Positions 16,753 through 25,707 of a DNA stretch of 55,997 bases are shown piece by piece. Origin of the DNA: CAYTTA01 sp964440655 (GTDB lineage: Bacteria; Bacteroidota; Rhodothermia; Balneolales; Balneolaceae); the NCBI GenBank assembly GCA_964440655.1, contig CAYTTA010000009.1:1-55997 (forward strand), written 5' to 3'. Each line of letters opens with the position of its first letter. Positions within the stretch are counted from its first letter, which is position 1. The translations under genes were made by a program, and so were the position numbers. The notes under the pieces are model-generated. The model did not search any database, had not been told where the DNA came from, and worked only from the letters and a program-made list of their open reading frames with translations.

Positions 16753-16782
16753 CTGTTTGCAGGCTCTGTTATATTGCCCACC

Positions 16783-18063
16783 ATGACAGAGCGACGAGGC
16801 GCAACTTTTAGAAAGCCCGGCGGATCTTACCGGTTTCTGACCTTGGCCGCCTCCTGGCTGCCCGCCCTCCTTTTTGCACTCATGACCAGGGATCTCTCCC
16901 CGGATGAGCGCGGAGTGAGTCTCCGTTTTCTCCTTTTCATCCTTTCCGGTGTGGCGGCATTCGTGCCTCCCTATTTCGGATTTCCGGACCCGAATTCCTC
17001 CCTTTTTCAGCTTGGGAATCTCAGGTCTGACCGGCTTTTTACGGAGTTTATGCACCGTCTGAAACCTTTCGGGATGACGGGAGGGTTGCTGATCGCTGCT
17101 GTCACTCTGAGCGGTCTGATCGGCCCGGGCGAAGAGGGATCCGCCGCAGGAAGCGGCCCGGGCGTTGCGGGATCCGTCCCGGGGAGTCTGCTGCAGCTGA
17201 CGCAGGGAATCTTTTTCTGGGGAGGGATCTCGCTTCTTGCCTCTTCGCTCCTGCTGCAGACCGGTGAGCGTTCGGGGAAGCTGGAGGAGGGGAGCAGGGG
17301 AGACCGCCTGCGGCTCCTGTTCTCGCAGCTCTATCGCTATCCGGTCGATCCGGGTGCGGTCCCGACGTTGCTGGCCACTATCCGCATCGCATTGACGGGG
17401 ATGGCCGCTGTCGTGGCGGGTGCCGGTATGGGGGTTCTGGCCGGGGTTGCGGGAGAGATGGCGGTGGCCCTGCTCCTCTTTCTGTATGGTTTGCGGTCGG
17501 TGCTGCGGTTACGAAAGGAGGCAGACCGGCACTATTACCGGACCAACGCTTTTTTCCGGGAGTTTTTCGCCGAGCGGGGCGGCGGGATGGAGAGGGATCC
17601 GCTCCGGATTGAACAGCTTTGGTGGATCCCCTCCCGCTGGAAGGTCCACAGCTGGGCCCTGCTGTTGCAGTCGGACCGCCGGCTGCCTGCCGGACGTCTG
17701 ATAGCGGCGGGTCATCTGCTTCTCTGGACCCTGGCCTGGATGGAAGCCGCACCGCCGCTGCTTCTCGGTTCCTGGATCCTGTTTGCTCTTCTGCACCAGG
17801 CGCTTCTCGGACTTACGGTAAAGCCCGATATCGCTCCTTCCTGGTGGCTCAGGCTGCTCGACAGGCCGGTGCACTGGGTCCTGGTGCGGTTCTGGATGCA
17901 GGTGAGATGGCTTTTCCCCCTGCTTCTGAGCATGGGTGCCGCCGGATGGCTTTTCGGCCTGTTCAGCTGGAAGGATCTGATCATGACCGCCAGCCTCTAC
18001 CTTTTGTCCGCTCTGCTGGTCTCTCTCTTCCTGAGCCTCCGGCATGAGATGGTTCGCACATGA
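16783..18063 (+). CDS. Polytopic membrane protein, likely permease partner of the ABC ATPase
   Basis: A 426-residue protein with about ten hydrophobic segments and a basic central cytosolic region (about 245-290). I do not recognise a family. Its stop overlaps the start of the ABC ATPase by 4 nt (ATGA), which is how ABC permease/ATPase pairs are often arranged, so a permease role is inferred. The frame opens at 16696, but that would run through the terminator; ATG 16783 (MTERRG) is preferred although no ribosome-binding site is obvious. Confidence 0.7.
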   Translation: MTERRGATFRKPGGSYRFLTLAASWLPALLFALMTRDLSPDERGVSLRFLLFILSGVAAFVPPYFGFPDPNSSLFQLGNLRSDRLFTEFMHRLKPFGMTGGLLIAAVTLSGLIGPGEEGSAAGSGPGVAGSVPGSLLQLTQGIFFWGGISLLASSLLLQTGERSGKLEEGSRGDRLRLLFSQLYRYPVDPGAVPTLLATIRIALTGMAAVVAGAGMGVLAGVAGEMAVALLLFLYGLRSVLRLRKEADRHYYRTNAFFREFFAERGGGMERDPLRIEQLWWIPSRWKVHSWALLLQSDRRLPAGRLIAAGHLLLWTLAWMEAAPPLLLGSWILFALLHQALLGLTVKPDIAPSWWLRLLDRPVHWVLVRFWMQVRWLFPLLLSMGAAGWLFGLFSWKDLIMTASLYLLSALLVSLFLSLRHEMVRT

Positions 18064-18836
18064 GCCCCGACCGTACTGTATCGATGAACTCCAACCCCCA
18101 TGCATGGTTGCCCCCCGTGAAGAATAAACACATTGATCCGATCGCCAAAAACAGCCGGACATCCGGCCGGTCATTGAGAATCGAGCGGGTCTCGAAACAG
18201 TATCGTCCGGGGAAATGGGTATTCCGGGGAGTCTCGATGGAATTTCACCCCGGCGAGGCGGTCCTGCTTTCCGGACCGAACGGATCCGGAAAAAGCACCT
18301 TCCTGAAGCTCCTTTCACTGAACAGCTATCCCACCGAGGGAACGGTGCGGTACGGTGATCTGGAGATCCACCGCCACCCCTGGCGCTTTCTGAAACGTGT
18401 CGGGCTGGTCCATGATGAAGAGTCGCTTCCCGGCCACCTCTCTGCTGTGGAGTTGCTTGAATGGATCTGCCGGTCAAGAGGGGTGGAGGCGGATGAGATC
18501 GAACGCCGAACCGTGGAACTTTTAGACCGTCTGGATCTGGATGAGGCACGGCATCAGCCGGTGGCCACCTATTCGACCGGAATGAGAAAGAAGGTTCAGA
18601 TCGCCGCCGCCCTTGTCACGGAGCCGGAGATTCTTATTCTGGATGAACCGCTCCGCGGACTGGACTCCAGGACAATCGGGACGGTTTTTGACCTTCTTCG
18701 GGAGGGGCTCGGCCGGGGTGCGATTCTTCTGATGGCGAGTCACGGGGAGGAGTCCGCTAATACGCTTTTTCACCGTCACCTCGTATTTCCGCTTGGCAAC
18801 CCCCTGCCGGATCCGGAGGGCCAAGTAAGCCCCTGA
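18060..18836 (+). CDS. ABC transporter ATP-binding protein
   Basis: A 258-residue ABC ATPase. Walker A is GPNGSGKST (about 83-91), the signature is YSTGMRKKV instead of LSGGQ, Walker B is ILILDEP and the H-loop His is in MASHGEE. The YSTGM signature is typical of ABC-2 type exporters and CcmA-like subunits. The first about 35 residues precede the usual domain start, so an internal start is possible. It is coupled to the upstream membrane protein. The substrate is unknown. Confidence 0.85.
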   Translation: MSPDRTVSMNSNPHAWLPPVKNKHIDPIAKNSRTSGRSLRIERVSKQYRPGKWVFRGVSMEFHPGEAVLLSGPNGSGKSTFLKLLSLNSYPTEGTVRYGDLEIHRHPWRFLKRVGLVHDEESLPGHLSAVELLEWICRSRGVEADEIERRTVELLDRLDLDEARHQPVATYSTGMRKKVQIAAALVTEPEILILDEPLRGLDSRTIGTVFDLLREGLGRGAILLMASHGEESANTLFHRHLVFPLGNPLPDPEGQVSP

Positions 18837-18892
18837 CCGGGTCTCTCCGGACGCACAGGAACGCGCCTGAGGCTCTCCGGAGGGACCGAACG

Positions 18893-18912
18893 CCTCTGAG
18901 GATCAGAGGTTT
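18893..18912 (+). terminator. Short hairpin after the ABC operon
   Basis: A perfect 7-bp stem (CCTCTGA at 18893-18899, TCAGAGG at 18903-18909) with a 3-nt loop, followed by TTT and an A/T-rich stretch. A longer imperfect stem (about 18840-18850 with 18877-18887) precedes it. Confidence 0.45.
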
Positions 18913-18966
18913 GAAACTTAAAACCGGAGTGGGGATCTTACCCGCACAACCGCAAACAAGCGCCGC

Positions 18967-19995
18967 ATGGCAGAGATCATACTTCCCGAGGTCGAGCTCA
19001 ATATCTACACACCCCGGAATCCTTTCGAGGCGACGGTGGTTGAAAACCGGATTGTCACACGTGAAGCGAGCCCCAACATCGTCCGTCACATGACCTTCGA
19101 TATCTCCGGAAGCGAGCTGCTGAACCGGTGGAAGGTCGGGCAGTCTCTCGGAGTTCTTCCTCCCGGCACGGATGAACGGGGAAGAGCGCACAAGCTCCGT
19201 CTCTACTCCATCTCTTCACCCGGGTGCGGGGAAGGGGGGGAGTCCCATCTGGTCTCGACGACCGTCAAGCGTACCATCGAGGAGCTCAACGGCCGGCTCT
19301 ACCTGGGTGTGGCATCCAACTATCTGGCAGACCTGCAGCCCGGCGAGAGGGTGAAGCTGACGGGGCCGAGCGGAAAACGGTTTCTGCTGCCGGTGAACGC
19401 ACACGACTACAACTATCTCTTCATTGCCACCGGTACGGGGATCGCACCCTTCCGGGGGATGATCCAGGAGCTTTTCGGGATCCATCATGGGGCGCAACAT
19501 CAGACGGATCATCAACCCGGGCAGCATCCAACCGGACAGCATCAAGCCGGGCAGCATCCAACCGGACAGCATCCAACCGGGCAACATCAACCCTACCAAA
19601 AGCAGTGCGTCCTGCTCTTCGGCTGCCCCTACCGTACTGATCTTCTCTATGCCGACTACTTCGCAAAGCTGGCGCGGGAGCACTCCAATTTTCACTACCT
19701 CACCTGCGTCTCCCGGGAGGGACGGCGACCGGACGGGAGCAAGCACTATGTTCAGACCAGGCTTGCTGACGAGCGGGAGCTGCTCGGACCGATCCTGAGC
19801 CGTCCCGATACGCTGATCTATATCTGCGGTCTGAAGGGGATGGAGGAGGGAATCTACCGTGAACTGATCCGGCAGGAGCTGTTCGGCTATTTCGAATTCC
19901 GCAACGGTGCTCCGGACGAACCCCGTCTTCCGGAAGGAGCCGATCTGCGAACTCTCGTCCGTCCCTCGCCCCGCCTCTTTGAAGAGGTCTACTAG
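18967..19995 (+). CDS. Ferredoxin-NADP(+) reductase-like flavoprotein with His-rich insert
   Basis: A 342-residue plant-type FNR. The FAD-binding motif RLYSISSPG is at about 78-86, with a TGTGIAPFRGM nucleotide loop (155-165), a FGCPYRTDLLY segment and the CGLKGME NADP motif near 292. These enzymes move electrons between NADPH and ferredoxin or flavodoxin. The odd feature is a low-complexity insert (about 172-212) of QHPTG-type units with nine His, placed after the first half of the NADP domain. Core motifs on both sides are intact, so the enzyme is probably active. No ribosome-binding site is obvious. Confidence 0.85.
   Translation: MAEIILPEVELNIYTPRNPFEATVVENRIVTREASPNIVRHMTFDISGSELLNRWKVGQSLGVLPPGTDERGRAHKLRLYSISSPGCGEGGESHLVSTTVKRTIEELNGRLYLGVASNYLADLQPGERVKLTGPSGKRFLLPVNAHDYNYLFIATGTGIAPFRGMIQELFGIHHGAQHQTDHQPGQHPTGQHQAGQHPTGQHPTGQHQPYQKQCVLLFGCPYRTDLLYADYFAKLAREHSNFHYLTCVSREGRRPDGSKHYVQTRLADERELLGPILSRPDTLIYICGLKGMEEGIYRELIRQELFGYFEFRNGAPDEPRLPEGADLRTLVRPSPRLFEEVY
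19507..19593 (+). repeat. 15-bp tandem repeat coding QHPTG units
   Basis: A 15-bp unit (consensus CAGCATCCAACCGGG) repeats in tandem; four near-identical copies are at 19522-19581, flanked by degenerate ones. Being a multiple of 3, copy-number change lengthens or shortens the His-rich insert of the FNR without a frameshift. Confidence 0.9.
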
Positions 19996-20115
19996 CCGAG
20001 ATCTTCCCCAAGAGTTTTTGCCGGGAGATCTGCCGGCCGATCAGCGCGACCGGCTGCAAAAAGAGCTGATCACGCTGTTCGCCTGGCTCTCCGGTGAGGG
20101 TTCTCTGCCCCAGGG

Positions 20116-20997
20116 TCACTCCGCACTCTCCCGGCGGGAACCCACCGGCCGGCTCCCCCCGCCGAACCGTTCCGTCCATTCCCGGGTGAAGACAGCCCCC
20201 AGAAGGATCGTCTGGATGTTGTAATAGACCCATACGATCAGGATGACCAGAGAGCCCGCCGCACGGTAGGTGGCACTGATGCCTGAAGCTGAGAGATAGA
20301 GTCCAATCAGGTACCTCCCGAGTCCGAACAGAAGCGTGGTGACCAGAGCTCCGATGAAGATATCTTTCCAGCGGACACGGACATCCGGCAGGATCCGGAA
20401 GACAAGGGCGAAGAAAAGAACGGCAAATGAGATGGTTGTGATCCGGGAGAGGATTACATAGAGGTCGATCGGGATCATCGGGAGCAGTTCGCTGATCTGG
20501 TTGGTCGCAAGGGAGATGATCCCTTCTGCCAGCAGGGAAGCGATGAGCAGGATGCTGATGAGGATGATCAGGCCGAAGGAGACCAGCCGGTTCAGCAGAT
20601 AGCTCCAGATGGAGAAGCGCTCCTCCCGGACACCCCAGATCATGTTGAGTGAATATTTGATCTGCCCGATCACCGTGGTTGCCCCGAAGGCGATCAGCAC
20701 CACTGCCGTCACCGTGGTCCAGATGCGTCCCTGGAAGTCGAGCTGGGACTGGATGAAACGGGAGAGGGTGGCCGATTCCTCCCCGATCACAGATTGAAGA
20801 CGCTGCTCGATCTGCCGGGTGATCACCTCTTCAGCCGAGAAAAATCCGCTGATCGAGATGATGAGAACGAAGATCGGGGCGATGGAGAAAATGGTGTAGA
20901 AGGCAATGGCCGCTCCCTGGGTGATGATGTCGACCTCCAGAGCCCTCCCGATGGTGGCCGAGGCCAGCGTTTTTATATGTCCGAAAACTCGTTTCAA
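20116..20997 (-). CDS. YihY/UPF0761-type inner membrane protein
   Basis: A 293-residue protein with six expected transmembrane helices. The family start (AAIAFYTIFSIAPIFVLIIS) is at about 29-48 and the closing motif TYRAAGSLVILIVWVYYNIQ at about 242-261. Older annotation as RNase BN is not supported for this family; function is unknown. Its start lies 8 nt after the stop of the class V aminotransferase gene on the same strand. It converges with the FNR gene (120 nt apart). Confidence 0.88.
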   Translation of the reverse strand: MKRVFGHIKTLASATIGRALEVDIITQGAAIAFYTIFSIAPIFVLIISISGFFSAEEVITRQIEQRLQSVIGEESATLSRFIQSQLDFQGRIWTTVTAVVLIAFGATTVIGQIKYSLNMIWGVREERFSIWSYLLNRLVSFGLIILISILLIASLLAEGIISLATNQISELLPMIPIDLYVILSRITTISFAVLFFALVFRILPDVRVRWKDIFIGALVTTLLFGLGRYLIGLYLSASGISATYRAAGSLVILIVWVYYNIQTILLGAVFTREWTERFGGGSRPVGSRRESAE

Positions 20998-21005
20998 GGA
21001 AGCAT

Positions 21006-22151
21006 CTATGCCACATCTGAACGAAGAGCTGCGAACCTGTCGAAGAACCGGTCCACCTCTTCGTCGAGATTGTAGAAGTGCGGGGAGATGCGAATCATTC
21101 CATCCCGGATGGAAAAGTGAATACCCTCCCCGGCAAGCTGTTCGGCGAGCGGATCGGGAACCTCCCCGCTTTCAAGCCGGAAGGTGACGATTCCCGCCCT
21201 TAACCCCGGATCCTCCGGAGAGATCAGCCTCACCCCGTCCATCTCCTGTATGCGGTCGATCGCCCGCTGTGTCAGGGACCGGATGGAGGATTCAATACGG
21301 TCCCTGCCCGTCTCAAGAAGAAGTTCCAGTGATGCGTTCAGGCCTGAGATCCCGATCATGTTCCGGGTGCCGGTCTCGTAGTAGGCCGCCGTCCCGAGCC
21401 AGGGCTGCTCGTAGTTCCTCATCTCCATGGGCCGTTCGACCGACAGCCAGCCGGTCCGGGCAGGCCGCAGGGCGTGCTGCAGCCGGTCGCTCAGGTAGAG
21501 GAATCCGGCTCCCATCGGTCCCATCAGCCATTTGTGCCCGCCGGTCGCAAGAGCATCGATACCCGCCGCTTCCACATCGACCGGCACCGCTCCGAGAGCC
21601 TGGATGCCATCGACAACAAACCAGAGCTCATGCCGGCGGCAGAGCTCTCCGATGGCGTTCAGGTCGGCCCGGAAACCGTGCAGGTACTGCACCGCACTGA
21701 TGGCGATCATCCGGGTGGCCGGGGTCAGCGCCTTTTCGATCCGGTCCGGCTCCAGACGCCCCTCCGGAACCTCCAGGATGTTCAGGCGCACTCCCCGTGA
21801 CTGCAGGGCACGGAAGGGCTGGATGTTGGCCGGGAACTCCATGTCATTGAGCAGAATTTCGTCTCCCGGATTCCAGTCGATCCCCTCGGCCACCAGGGAG
21901 AGTCCCTCACTGGTGTTGGCTGTAAAGGCGATCCGGTCGGCCGATCCGGAACTGATCAGCCTGCGGACGCGCTCCCGGCACTCCGTGAGGATGGTCTCCC
22001 ATTCCCGGAAATTTTCAATCGGGCCGTTGCTCCGCTCTTCCAGAAACTGCTCCATCGCCCTGCGGGCCGGGGCTGGAAGCGGACTGATGGCTGCATGATT
22101 GAGCCAGGTGATGCCACGCGTGTGGTGGGTGAAGAGATCCCTCGGATTCAT
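21006..22151 (-). CDS. Class V PLP-dependent aminotransferase/desulfurase-like
   Basis: A 381-residue PLP enzyme of aminotransferase class V. Visible are the phosphate-binding TANTSEGLSL (about 78-87), the Asp of VVDGIQALGAVPVDV (about 180), and the PLP Lys in TGGHKWLMGPMGAGF (about 204). No clear SufS/IscS catalytic-Cys loop is seen, so cysteine desulfurase activity is doubtful; an aminotransferase or isopenicillin epimerase-like role is possible. It is followed by YihY and preceded by the DUF502 gene (7 nt). Confidence 0.82.
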   Translation of the reverse strand: MNPRDLFTHHTRGITWLNHAAISPLPAPARRAMEQFLEERSNGPIENFREWETILTECRERVRRLISSGSADRIAFTANTSEGLSLVAEGIDWNPGDEILLNDMEFPANIQPFRALQSRGVRLNILEVPEGRLEPDRIEKALTPATRMIAISAVQYLHGFRADLNAIGELCRRHELWFVVDGIQALGAVPVDVEAAGIDALATGGHKWLMGPMGAGFLYLSDRLQHALRPARTGWLSVERPMEMRNYEQPWLGTAAYYETGTRNMIGISGLNASLELLLETGRDRIESSIRSLTQRAIDRIQEMDGVRLISPEDPGLRAGIVTFRLESGEVPDPLAEQLAGEGIHFSIRDGMIRISPHFYNLDEEVDRFFDRFAALRSDVA

Positions 22152-22158
22152 CGGCAGG

Positions 22159-22734
22159 TCAGATTTCGTTCAGGGAAATATGGGTGATCCCGGCTGAAAC
22201 GGCAAACTTCATCGCCTCGGCCGGATTGATATCAAGCGGGCGGACCCTGGAGGGGTCCACCAGAAAGAGGTTCCCCGAAAAATTGTAGGAGTGAGGGCAG
22301 TAGACCGTGATCCTGTTTTCAATCCCGAGGCCCTCCAGTCTCCCATCGGTAACAAATCCGATCCGGTCCACTCCGTCGGCAAGAGTTACCAGTACCGGCT
22401 TGTTGAACTTGCGCCTCTCCCCGATGAACGCCTCGGTCAAATCCTTGAGCGAGGTGTAGATGATGTTGATGAGGGGCGCGCGGGTAAGAAGCTGTTCAAA
22501 ATAATTGAATATGGGACGTGTGACGACGCGTGTGACCAGAAATCCCAGAAGGGTCACCAGCAGCAGCGCCGTAACCAGACCCAGACCGGGGATTTCGATC
22601 GGCAGCCAGTTGAAGAGAAGACGGGTGAAGATACGATTCACTCCGTTGATGAGCAGAATGAGGATGTAGAGCGTGGCAAAGAGAGGGAAGACAAAGAGAA
22701 GTCCGCGGAAAAAGTAGTTGGCCAGGATGCGCAT
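22159..22734 (-). CDS. DUF502 family membrane protein
   Basis: A 191-residue protein with two N-terminal transmembrane helices (about 7-31 and 47-73) and a soluble C-terminal domain containing the family motifs PLINIIYTSLKDL and GFVTDG. DUF502 proteins have no established biochemical role. It is first in a minus-strand run with the class V enzyme and YihY, and is divergent from alaS. Confidence 0.85.
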   Translation of the reverse strand: MRILANYFFRGLLFVFPLFATLYILILLINGVNRIFTRLLFNWLPIEIPGLGLVTALLLVTLLGFLVTRVVTRPIFNYFEQLLTRAPLINIIYTSLKDLTEAFIGERRKFNKPVLVTLADGVDRIGFVTDGRLEGLGIENRITVYCPHSYNFSGNLFLVDPSRVRPLDINPAEAMKFAVSAGITHISLNEI

Positions 22735-22952
22735 GGGTCGGTTTGATGGAGAGGATGTTGTGGATGGTAGCGATGGTGTTGGAAAGTGTAGCGGTTGGCC
22801 GGGAAAAGTGCACGTCCCTCCGAAGAATAATTGTGATTCCGCAGGAAAGGCGGCCGGATCGGCAGATGAGGTTCATCACAATTTTTTCTATTATTCAGGA
22901 TTGTAAACTTTTTGCAGGAACCAATCATGGAGCGTTGAAGAGGGTTTCAGGA

Positions 22953-25619
22953 ATGGAAGGCAGAAATTCAGAGGATATTCGTCGGGAGTTTTTCGAGTTT
23001 TTCAGGGAGAAGGGGCATCTGCTCGTGGAGAGCGCCCCGGTGGTCCCTGCCGGCGACCCCACACTCCTGTTCACCAATGCCGGCATGAATCAGTTCAAGC
23101 CGATCTTTCTGGGTGAAGAGAAGGGGTACAGAAAAGAGGGGAAGATCTGGAAGAGGGTGGTCAATACCCAGCGCTGCATCCGCGTGAGCGGCAAGCACAA
23201 TGACCTGGATGAGGTGGGACATGACACCTACCATCACACCCTTTTCGAAATGCTCGGCAACTGGTCCTTCGGGGATTACTTCAAGAAGGAGGCGATCTCC
23301 TGGGCATGGGAACTGCTTACCGACCGCTGGAAACTTGACAAGGGACGCCTCTATGTAACCGTTTTCGGCGGAAACGAGGAGGATGGCCAGCCGGAAGACA
23401 CCGAGTCCGCCGGCTACTGGGAGAGTGAGACAGACATCGATCCATCCCGGATCCTCCGGTTCGGCAGTGAGGACAACTTCTGGGAGATGGGCGATTCCGG
23501 TCCCTGCGGCCCCTGTTCGGAGATTCATATCGACCTCCGTTCCGATGAAGAGAGGAGAGAGGTGGACGGGGCCACCCTGGTGAACCGCGACCATCCGCTT
23601 GTGATGGAGATCTGGAACCTGGTCTTCATCCAGTACAACCGTCTCGCCGACCGGACGCTGGAGAAACTTCCCGCCCGTCATGTGGATACGGGGATGGGAT
23701 TTGAACGGATCTGCGCCATCCTGCAGGGGAAGACCTCCAACTACGATTCCGATCTATTCCAGCCCCTGCTGAAGAAAATCTCCGGATTGTCCGGGGTGAA
23801 GTATGGCGAGGGAGAGGAGACCGACATCGCCATGAGGGTCATCGTCGACCACATCCGGGCTGTCTCTTTTGCCATCGCCGACGGCGCCTCCCCCTCGAAT
23901 GAGGGGCGGGGTTATGTGATCCGGCGGATCCTGAGAAGGGCGGTGAGATACGGATGGGACAAGCTCGGTTTCCGGGAGCCTTTCTTCCACAGGCTGGTGC
24001 CCGTTCTGGCCGAGCAGTTCCGGACCATCTTCCCCGAACTGGAGAGACAGACCGACTACGTCACAAATGTGGTGCGGGCCGAGGAGCAGAGCTTTATCCG
24101 GACCCTGGGGCAGGGGATCCAGCTTTTCGAGGAGATGGTGGCCGGCAGGAAACATCTGGGAGGGGAGGAGCTCTTCAAGCTGCACGACACCTACGGGTTC
24201 CCGGTTGATCTGACCGAGCTGATGGCGGCCGAACGGGGGGTGACCGTGGACAGGAAGCGGTTCGAGGCGCTGATGGCCGAACAGAAAGAGCGGGGACGGG
24301 CATCCGACCGGTTTTCGGCGGCCGGGCAGAACGGAAACGACTGGAAGGCGGTAAGCGGAAACGACCGATTTGAATTTACCGGTTATGACGAGTACGAGAC
24401 GCCCACCCGGATACGGGCTCTCTCCTCACAGAACGGAAAGAACTTCATCCTGCTGGAGAGGAGCCCGTTCTATGCCGAAAGCGGGGGGCAGGTGGCCGAC
24501 GTCGGGTTTCTGGAGAAGGGGGAGGAGATCATCCGGGTCCTGGATGTGCAGAAAGCGGGAGACGGATATGTCCACCGGGTGGACCGGCTTCCGGAAAATC
24601 CGGAGGGGGAGTGGCTGGCGGTCATCGACAGCAGCCGGAGAATCGAGATCGAGAAACACCACTCGGCAACCCATCTGATGCACGCCGCGCTGCGTCAGGT
24701 ACTGGGAGATCATGTCGTCCAGAAAGGGTCGCTGGTCGAGCCGGACCGGCTCCGGTTCGACTTCTCCCACTTCTCGGCGGTCACTCCGGAAGAGCTGGAT
24801 GAGATCGCTACGATTGTCAATGAAAGGATACAGGAGAATATCCCCCTTCTGGAGCAGCGGGATGTTCCTCTGGCCGTGGCCCGTGAGAGCGGGGCGATGA
24901 TGCTTTTTGGTGAGAAGTATGGAGAGACGGTCCGTGTAATCACCTTTGACCCCGACTTCTCCTCCGAACTCTGCGGCGGTACTCATGTGGGGGCAACCGG
25001 TGAGATCGGCTACTTCCGCTTTCTGAGAGAGACATCCGTGGCGGCGGGAATCCGCCGGGTGGAGGCGGTGGTCGGGATGGCCGCCCACCGGCATCTGCAG
25101 CAGGAGCAGAAGCAGCTGCAGCAGGTCATGGAGGCGCTCGAAGGGAGCGGGGATCCGGCCGGGGAGATCCGCCAGCTGATCTCCGAGCGGAAAAGGCTGG
25201 AGAAAGAGATCGAATCACTCCGGAAAAAGGAGGCGTCGGAGACCCTGTCCCGTCTTCTGGATGATGGGGAGTCCGCCGGACCGGCGCGTTATTTCTTCGG
25301 AGAGGTGGCCGGCGCCGGAATGGACCTCCTGAAACAACTCGGCTATGAGGCTCTGGAGCGGGAGAAAAACTCCGGCGTGGTGATTCTGGGCTCCAGTGAT
25401 CCGGAGTCGGGCAAAGTGGTGCTGATGGCTGCAGTTACCCCCGATCTGATCGAAAAAGGGTTGAAAGCAGGGGATCTGGTCCGCGAACTCGGCAAGGTGG
25501 TGGGCGGAGGAGGCGGGGGGCAGCCCGATCTGGCAACGGCCGGCGGCCGGTTCCCGGAGAAGCTGCCGGAAGCATTTGCCCGGGGCAGGGAGTTGATAAT
25601 TGGAAAGTTGGGAGGATAA
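22953..25619 (+). CDS. alaS: Alanyl-tRNA synthetase
   Basis: An 888-residue AlaRS charging tRNA-Ala. The class II core has motif 2 (TYHHTLFEMLGNWSFGDYFK); the editing domain has HHSATH (about 568) and the zinc-binding CGGTH (about 673). The C-Ala/DHHA1 glycine-rich loop GGGGGGQPDLATAGG is present. The open frame begins at 22743, but ATG 22953 gives the normal N-terminus (EDIRREFFEFF) and has AAGAGGG 10 nt upstream. Confidence 0.97.
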   Translation: MEGRNSEDIRREFFEFFREKGHLLVESAPVVPAGDPTLLFTNAGMNQFKPIFLGEEKGYRKEGKIWKRVVNTQRCIRVSGKHNDLDEVGHDTYHHTLFEMLGNWSFGDYFKKEAISWAWELLTDRWKLDKGRLYVTVFGGNEEDGQPEDTESAGYWESETDIDPSRILRFGSEDNFWEMGDSGPCGPCSEIHIDLRSDEERREVDGATLVNRDHPLVMEIWNLVFIQYNRLADRTLEKLPARHVDTGMGFERICAILQGKTSNYDSDLFQPLLKKISGLSGVKYGEGEETDIAMRVIVDHIRAVSFAIADGASPSNEGRGYVIRRILRRAVRYGWDKLGFREPFFHRLVPVLAEQFRTIFPELERQTDYVTNVVRAEEQSFIRTLGQGIQLFEEMVAGRKHLGGEELFKLHDTYGFPVDLTELMAAERGVTVDRKRFEALMAEQKERGRASDRFSAAGQNGNDWKAVSGNDRFEFTGYDEYETPTRIRALSSQNGKNFILLERSPFYAESGGQVADVGFLEKGEEIIRVLDVQKAGDGYVHRVDRLPENPEGEWLAVIDSSRRIEIEKHHSATHLMHAALRQVLGDHVVQKGSLVEPDRLRFDFSHFSAVTPEELDEIATIVNERIQENIPLLEQRDVPLAVARESGAMMLFGEKYGETVRVITFDPDFSSELCGGTHVGATGEIGYFRFLRETSVAAGIRRVEAVVGMAAHRHLQQEQKQLQQVMEALEGSGDPAGEIRQLISERKRLEKEIESLRKKEASETLSRLLDDGESAGPARYFFGEVAGAGMDLLKQLGYEALEREKNSGVVILGSSDPESGKVVLMAAVTPDLIEKGLKAGDLVRELGKVVGGGGGGQPDLATAGGRFPEKLPEAFARGRELIIGKLGG

Positions 25620-25707
25620 TCCCTCCCGGGAATGTAATCTTCTGAAAATTTGGGTATCTTTTGCGACTGTCAAGCAATGCATTTTAACTGAAGGGTACTG
25701 AGTTCGT

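Noticed and set aside
16696..16782. Upstream start for the ABC-linked membrane protein
   Set aside because: It would require translation through the hairpin and T tract of a clear terminator.
19996..20115. Coding-like stretch after the FNR stop
   Set aside because: One plus-strand frame reads an amphipathic segment, but it has no start codon of its own and runs into the convergent gene.
22743..22952. N-terminal extension of alaS
   Set aside because: The frame is open but the residues do not resemble AlaRS, and a good ribosome-binding site precedes ATG 22953.
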